From Huiozyma naganishii CBS 8797 (Eukaryota > Ascomycota > Saccharomycetes > Saccharomycetales > Saccharomycetaceae): a DNA stretch of 64,000 bases. The translations under genes were made by a program, and so were the position numbers. Where the stretch lies: NCBI RefSeq assembly GCF_000348985.1, contig NC_035932.1:62001-126000 (forward strand). The letters run 5' to 3'. Positions 58,919 to 64,000 of the stretch are shown here, piece by piece (within the stretch, counting starts at the first letter, position 1; each line of letters begins with the position of its first letter). Under the pieces are notes generated by a model. That model was given only the letters and a program-made list of their open reading frames with translations, did no database searches and was not told where the DNA came from.

Positions 58919-61900
58919 ATGGAGAGACCGATCCTGCCGACGGACGAGGCGGCGCTCAATGTGCAGTTGCGTGGGGCAGAGGCCCGTGCTGGGCACGAGC
59001 AGGCCATGGGGCAAAAACAGGGACAGGGACAGGGACAGGGTCACCACCAAGGGCTGCGGTCTGTGTCGAATAGGAACGTTGCAGAGTTGTTGAAGGGTGT
59101 CCCTGGGCAGCAGAGGGCGCTGACGGATATGGGGAACTTTATTGAGGAGTTTAGGAATGGTGCCGCTCATGGGGTGGATGACGGGGACCAAGACAGCCTG
59201 GGCAGCGTGGATAATACTACGAAAGCTGCTGGTGGTGAGGAGCAGGAACAAGTCGAGGAGTGGGCGGACCGTGGGGCGGCGAAGATTGTTAAGGAGACCG
59301 TGGATTCTCGCACCGGGGAGCGCACTAGGCGTGTTGTGAAGAGGGGGATCAAGGATTTCGCATTTGGCGACACGATTGGCGACGGTGCGTACTCTACCGT
59401 CGTGTTGGCAACATCAAAGGATTCAGGGAGGAAGTACGCAGTCAAGATGCTCAACAAGGAGTACCTTATCCGGCAAAAGAAGGTGAAATACGTCAACATC
59501 GAGAAAAACGCACTGCAGCGCGTCAACGACTCTCCCATGGTGGTCCGGCTGTTCTTCACTTTTCAGGATGAGGCAAGCTTGTATTTCCTCTTGGAGTTCG
59601 CACCAAACGGGGACTTCCTCTCCCTGATGAAGAAATTTGGATCCCTTAACGAGGACGCAGCGAAATATTACAGCGCGCAGATTATAGACGCCATTGGGTT
59701 CCTCCACTCGCGTGGGATTGTTCACAGAGACATGAAACCAGAGAATATCCTGTTAGACAAAAACTGGAAGATCAAGATCACAGATTTCGGAACCGCAAAA
59801 ATCCTCGAGAAGACAGCACAACAGGAGGCCGGCGGCAGTGGTCCGGAGTACAACCTCCTCACACGGTCGAAATCTTTCGTGGGCACCGCAGAGTACGTCT
59901 CCCCTGAATTGCTCAACGACAGCTTCGTGGATTACAGGTGCGACATATGGGCGTTCGGGTGTATCGTGTACCAGATGCTCGCGGGGAAACCACCTTTCAA
60001 AGCGACAAACGAATACCTTACCTTCCAAAAAGTAATGAAAGTTCAATACGCTTTCACCGCTGGGTTCCCCTTAGTCATCAGAGATCTCGTCAAGAGGATC
60101 CTTGTCAAGGACTTGGACAAGAGACTCACCGTCCAACAGATCCAGAGACACCATTTCTTCAAGGGGGTGAACTTTAAGGACGGGTCCGTATGGTCCGCAC
60201 GCGTACCGGAACTGTCACCGTTCAAGATCAACGCAAAATCTATGCAGCCAGTGGCAGCACTCAAGGATATTTACAAGAAACCAACTCACTACGGGGCACC
60301 GAAAAAGACCGCTTCAAGCCCTGCTGTGGCGACGCTTTCCACTGCAGGGCAGAGCACACCAACGAGATTGGGGTCCGCTAGTGTTGCGACTACTCCAACA
60401 GTGAGCACAACTCCAACTGCAGGGCAGCCCACACCACCGGCCACTGCGACAGACTCAGACACGAAGCTACAGAAGAAATCAACAGACGAGAGAACAGCAG
60501 CGATCCTGGAAAATGCACGGAGAACCGTCCACTCGAGGAGACAGAACATCAAGAACAGGGCGCCCTCAGGGTCCGTCCTTGCGGCGAACATCGCCTTCAA
60601 CAAAAAGTCTCCTGCTGAATCGTCAAACTCGTCGCTGTCCTCGTCACCTGGTTCACCGCACCAGCCACATGCGGGGCGGACACACTCAGCGTCCCCGCTA
60701 GCCCACACTAAACAGCACGCAGAACAACACACTAGGGGCACGAACTCCGCGAGTACACCGGAGCTGCCCACGAGACCGAAAACGGCCCCCGTGACGGACT
60801 CGCCAGTGGTGGAACAACCGCTGGAGGAACCACCATCCGTGCCCCGTGCGCCACCACCACACACACCGCTCAACAAACAAGACGTTCAGTGGTCGTTCTT
60901 CTTGAAAGATATCAACGAGCACGTAATGAAGTCACAAGAGATGCTCGTCTCCGCACTGGATTCGGAGACTTTGGACAGGAAAATGGGCAGGGCCCGCAGA
61001 TCCATCATCGAGTCGCCCTACTTCAACAACGGGAGGACGTCACTGCTGTCGCAAGTAGCTAGGAACGGCGGAGAAGTCACCGGGTTCAGGTACCAGGATA
61101 CACAGCTCGCAGAAAAACAGTACTACGAGGAACCCGCCGGGAACGGTGCGCAAATCGTAGATGAGTACCTCGTGCCGCATTTCGACTTGCTTCAACTGCT
61201 CCTGAGCGACTCGACGGACGAATCGCTCCTCCCCATGGGCGTCAACGCGGACAGTACATCGTCGACGACTTCATCTGACCAAACGGGTGCAGAAGAGAAT
61301 GGTGTGTTTTCGGGCAAAGTGAGGAAATTCTTTCAAAACGCGGCCTCTGGTGGGTTAATTGAGGGCCAACAACTGCACGACAAATTCTACAAAAGAGTTG
61401 TGCTGTTGACGACTTACGGCCGGCTTCTCGTGTTTTCGAAGACGAAATCCTCGTCTCCGACTTCGAATGCCCCTTACGAACTCGCGTACGATATTAATGT
61501 ATGTCAAGCGGGCATCAAATTCAGAGAGGTCGTTATGGACAACGAACAAAATAGCATGATTGTCATTCAGACCCCTTACAAAGCATTCCTTTTTGTCAGC
61601 GCCGGTAACACTTTCTCAGTCCCATACGGTAAAGCGGCGGAACACAACAACGTCCCAGCGTGGTTCAAAGCTTTGAAGAAGAGCACAAGCATGGTTAACG
61701 AGCGCAGGAAACCGCCCAGACCGAAAACATCAGATTCACCAGCTACAACACCAAAGACCAACAAGAACGCAAATAATAAGAGCCCATACACGGAGAAACC
61801 GGCCAAATTCAAGTCCTCCGACTTGCTCGCAAAGACGGCCAGTTCCCCAGGGAATAGTCAATACATGGAAAGGACAACGAATTTCGTGTTATCCCCACAA

Positions 61901-62206
61901 CTCGCGGAGACAAAACAGTCTGCACTCTCGCAACCCGTAGACAACGCGGGAGGCAACAGAACCAGCAGAATGTTCGACTCGTACGTCAGCGTCAAGCAGA
62001 AACAGCACAGAAAACACACGGCTGTGCCGCTACCCTCCAAATCAAACCTCGTCAGTGGACTACCTAGTACATCTGCATCGACCCTCCTAGGGCTGGGATT
62101 GAGGAGCGACCATCATAAGAGTGACAGCAACCATAGAAGCTCATCTCGGTCGTCAGGTGGGAAAGGGTTATTGGGAGGTTCGAAGTTCGGGTTCAGACAT
62201 AACTGA
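58919..62206 (+). CDS. PKH2: PDK1-type protein kinase Pkh2
   Basis: The 1095-residue protein (Pkh2 1081, Pkh1 766, Pkh3 898) is the yeast PDK1 homologue. It activates AGC kinases (Ypk1, Pkc1, Sch9) in sphingolipid signalling and eisosome control. The kinase domain spans about 140-417: DTIGDGAYSTVV (Gly-rich loop), YAVKMLNK (Lys), HRDMKPENILLD, DFGTAK and SFVGTAEYVSPELL. A long Ser/Thr/Pro-rich region follows, then a conserved C-terminal PH-like domain near 795-920 (FYKRVVLLTTYGRLLVFSKTK, later IVIQTPYKAFLFVS). The ATG at 58919 gives MERPIL. Neighbours IZH4 and SDD3 match YOL098C-YOL101C. Confidence 0.94.
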   Translation: MERPILPTDEAALNVQLRGAEARAGHEQAMGQKQGQGQGQGHHQGLRSVSNRNVAELLKGVPGQQRALTDMGNFIEEFRNGAAHGVDDGDQDSLGSVDNTTKAAGGEEQEQVEEWADRGAAKIVKETVDSRTGERTRRVVKRGIKDFAFGDTIGDGAYSTVVLATSKDSGRKYAVKMLNKEYLIRQKKVKYVNIEKNALQRVNDSPMVVRLFFTFQDEASLYFLLEFAPNGDFLSLMKKFGSLNEDAAKYYSAQIIDAIGFLHSRGIVHRDMKPENILLDKNWKIKITDFGTAKILEKTAQQEAGGSGPEYNLLTRSKSFVGTAEYVSPELLNDSFVDYRCDIWAFGCIVYQMLAGKPPFKATNEYLTFQKVMKVQYAFTAGFPLVIRDLVKRILVKDLDKRLTVQQIQRHHFFKGVNFKDGSVWSARVPELSPFKINAKSMQPVAALKDIYKKPTHYGAPKKTASSPAVATLSTAGQSTPTRLGSASVATTPTVSTTPTAGQPTPPATATDSDTKLQKKSTDERTAAILENARRTVHSRRQNIKNRAPSGSVLAANIAFNKKSPAESSNSSLSSSPGSPHQPHAGRTHSASPLAHTKQHAEQHTRGTNSASTPELPTRPKTAPVTDSPVVEQPLEEPPSVPRAPPPHTPLNKQDVQWSFFLKDINEHVMKSQEMLVSALDSETLDRKMGRARRSIIESPYFNNGRTSLLSQVARNGGEVTGFRYQDTQLAEKQYYEEPAGNGAQIVDEYLVPHFDLLQLLLSDSTDESLLPMGVNADSTSSTTSSDQTGAEENGVFSGKVRKFFQNAASGGLIEGQQLHDKFYKRVVLLTTYGRLLVFSKTKSSSPTSNAPYELAYDINVCQAGIKFREVVMDNEQNSMIVIQTPYKAFLFVSAGNTFSVPYGKAAEHNNVPAWFKALKKSTSMVNERRKPPRPKTSDSPATTPKTNKNANNKSPYTEKPAKFKSSDLLAKTASSPGNSQYMERTTNFVLSPQLAETKQSALSQPVDNAGGNRTSRMFDSYVSVKQKQHRKHTAVPLPSKSNLVSGLPSTSASTLLGLGLRSDHHKSDSNHRSSSRSSGGKGLLGGSKFGFRHN

Positions 62207-62384
62207 AACTATTCGACATTAATCTATTTTTTATCCAGTGAAATATCATATTCAATATTGTAAGTTAACGATTTTGGTAATGCGTGTTTACATTTATATA
62301 TATATAAATTTATAATGAGTGTACGTTATATCAAACCAATATCCAGTAACACAATACCTCGAGGATCATCCATACGGGTGTTCG

Positions 62385-64000
62385 CTAATCTTCATCAGAA
62401 CTGCTGACATCTTCATCCTCGTCATCCTCCAGTTCTTCTAATTCAATAGTAAACCCTTCGCCTTCTAGGAATTCTTGTATCGATTCCAACTTAGATGGAT
62501 GACAACTGACAAATACGACACTTTTCTCGGAATCGAATAGGTTGATCAGATACTGTTTCATTACGCGTTGTAGATCTTCAACAGTAACCTCTGAAAGTCT
62601 CCTTAGGTAATCCTCCGTGAATTTAGTGCCCCTCTCTAAGATAAACTCGTCAATGAACTTGCTGATACCAGTGGCAAGGTAACCGTTCTCTATAGATGCG
62701 ATTGTGTTGATAATCGAACTCAAGGCACCCATGATTAGTTGGCGATCGAATGCCTCAACACCATTGGCGAAGTTTTCGACTGTAGCTCTCCCTGTTTCGT
62801 AACATTTGATGACATCTGCCCCACGGTAGACGCTGAACTCCCAGGTGTTGATCTCTGGCTTCTTGATCATGTTGGCACCATACGCCAAACCGGAGCCACG
62901 GATACCGTTCCAGAATGGCCCCTCGACGCACTGCAAATATTCGGACGCCAGGGAGACAGCAGCATAATCTGGATGGTAGTAGTCCAGATCAAAAGGCACT
63001 TTGGTGACTGTTTTCATGTACGAAGATTCTGAACCAGGTGTGGTAATAATGAAAGCCCTTTGTGATGGATTTTTGCATATATCCGAGATAGAATTCAAGG
63101 GTTTAGGAGTTACGGGGATACGAGTCAAATGTTGTTCTTCCGTAGTGCCGATCTGCTTGATTAATGGTCCCCATGCTGTGTACAACTCACTTTTAATTTT
63201 TTCCATATCACCTAAGACCAACAAATGGAATTTATCAAACTGGCGCCTTAAATGACTTCTCATCGTTTCAAGCTTTGGTAGGATACAGTTTTCAAATTTG
63301 CCATCTTTGATGTCGTCTAAAATCTGCTTCAGCGTGTCTTCAACAAACAGAGGGTCAGCAGACTTCTGGATGCTTCTTTCTGTGAACAAATTTCTGTTGG
63401 TGATCGATTGCAACATGACATCCCCTTCTCTCTTCAATTCAACAATGGAGTTTAAGTAATTTTCTAGCAAAACGCTAACACGAGTTTCATCGAAGTGCAT
63501 GTCAAACAGCACGTGCTTGACCCAGTCGACCGCCTGAGAATATTCCTCGCACTTGCATCTAACTCTAATATCGATCAGATCAGGAAATGTGCCTTGCACA
63601 CCGAGAGAGATTTGTGCATCCACCGTCTCCGAGTTCAATTTCGACACAACATCTTCAAAGGGTAAAATTTCGCCATTATCCAACAACATAGGCATTGAAA
63701 ACAGTCTATCAAAGACATGGAAAAATGGAAGTAGTGTCTCATCTTTGATAACTGCTGTATTCAAAATACAATGAAACTCGATGAACTGTGCGTGGAAGTG
63801 TTCCAAATGAATAAACATGGGGAAATCTTGCGGTTTCATAGTAATGAGTTCTTTGGTCAAGTTATCGTTTGTGTCATTAAACTGGTATTCTGGCAAAGGT
63901 GTTACACTTTTAGTCTTGGTAAAGTTCACACAGGTGGTTGGATTCTCTATTTCAAAACCTGTCAATATACTCTTTGGAATCTTGATGTCATTGTGCAATT
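62385..64000 (-). CDS. SDD3: Zinc metalloprotease-like Sdd3, C-terminal part (cut at the right edge)
   Basis: The frame is open from the right edge of the window to a stop at 62385; at least 537 residues of an M16-family-like protein are present, and the N-terminal half with the HxxEH motif lies outside. S. cerevisiae YOL098C (SDD3) is about 1037 residues and lies next to PKH2. Segments such as FMFIHLEHFHAQFIEFH-like helices, WNGIRGSGLAYGANM and YLRRLSEVTVEDLQRVM fit an M16 C-terminal domain. The protein ends in a very acidic tail (LEDDEDEDVSSSDED). Not annotated further because the start is missing. Confidence 0.85.
   Translation of the reverse strand, partial: LHNDIKIPKSILTGFEIENPTTCVNFTKTKSVTPLPEYQFNDTNDNLTKELITMKPQDFPMFIHLEHFHAQFIEFHCILNTAVIKDETLLPFFHVFDRLFSMPMLLDNGEILPFEDVVSKLNSETVDAQISLGVQGTFPDLIDIRVRCKCEEYSQAVDWVKHVLFDMHFDETRVSVLLENYLNSIVELKREGDVMLQSITNRNLFTERSIQKSADPLFVEDTLKQILDDIKDGKFENCILPKLETMRSHLRRQFDKFHLLVLGDMEKIKSELYTAWGPLIKQIGTTEEQHLTRIPVTPKPLNSISDICKNPSQRAFIITTPGSESSYMKTVTKVPFDLDYYHPDYAAVSLASEYLQCVEGPFWNGIRGSGLAYGANMIKKPEINTWEFSVYRGADVIKCYETGRATVENFANGVEAFDRQLIMGALSSIINTIASIENGYLATGISKFIDEFILERGTKFTEDYLRRLSEVTVEDLQRVMKQYLINLFDSEKSVVFVSCHPSKLESIQEFLEGEGFTIELEELEDDEDEDVSSSDED

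Overview
The window is nuclear DNA from a budding yeast of the Saccharomycetaceae. It carries 32 protein-coding genes (31 complete, one cut by the right edge) and one tRNA gene. No protein gene needs an intron, and all are recognisable as orthologues of Saccharomyces cerevisiae genes or lie where such orthologues are expected. GC content is moderate, roughly half by eye. I infer a post-whole-genome-duplication yeast: genes that S. cerevisiae splits between chromosome VII right (RAD2, MTM1, GND2, PUP2, GCN5, NOP19, RIE1, MGA1, SOL4, CPD1, SDA1, LSC2) and chromosome VIII (DBP8, NMD3) are interleaved here, while others of the same ancestral block (ENO, COQ6, BRF1, DNA2, PRP8, CDC23) are missing from the track. 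A Kazachstania-like genome with fairly high GC would fit, but the sequence alone does not prove it.

Layout. 0.6-28.7 kb is the chromosome VII/VIII ancestral block: RAD2, MTM1, GND, DBP8, NOP19, NMD3, an LDB18-like gene, GCN5, PUP2, RIE1, MGA1, a degenerate SOL gene, CPD1, SDA1 and LSC2. The DBP8-PUP2 segment is inverted relative to S. cerevisiae. 29.8-46 kb holds a phospholipase B gene, the YOL107W orthologue, INO4, then KEL, PEX21/18, PFK1, YAP1801/2 and MPC2/3. 46.4-64 kb is the chromosome XV-like block: tRNA-Thr(AGU), WSC, an NDJ1-like gene, ITR, TPT1, NGL2, ERG9, an IZH4-like gene, PKH2 and the C-terminal half of SDD3 (YOL098C). One inversion, from the YOL107W side to the MPC side, explains the order and strands of everything between LSC2 and WSC; the tRNA-Thr gene lies in one breakpoint interval.

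Functional links. GND is the oxidative pentose-phosphate dehydrogenase, and a member of the preceding enzyme family (SOL) is present but has lost its active-site motifs. DBP8, NOP19, NMD3 and SDA1 are ribosome-biogenesis genes; DBP8 and SDA1 have PAC and RRPE promoter elements, and NOP19 has a PAC. INO4 encodes half of the inositol-responsive bHLH activator, and the ITR promoter 17 kb away carries UAS-INO-like sites. TPT1 and CPD1 act in succession in tRNA-splicing by-product metabolism.

Most striking non-coding features: a dispersed repeat in the GND-DBP8 and NDJ1-ITR intergenic regions whose differences look like synonymous codon changes; a 16-bp perfect inverted repeat between the PLB gene and the YOL107W orthologue; five CACGTG sites plus three PAC elements repeated every 10 bp before SDA1; and a 3.46-kb gene-free region upstream of MGA1.
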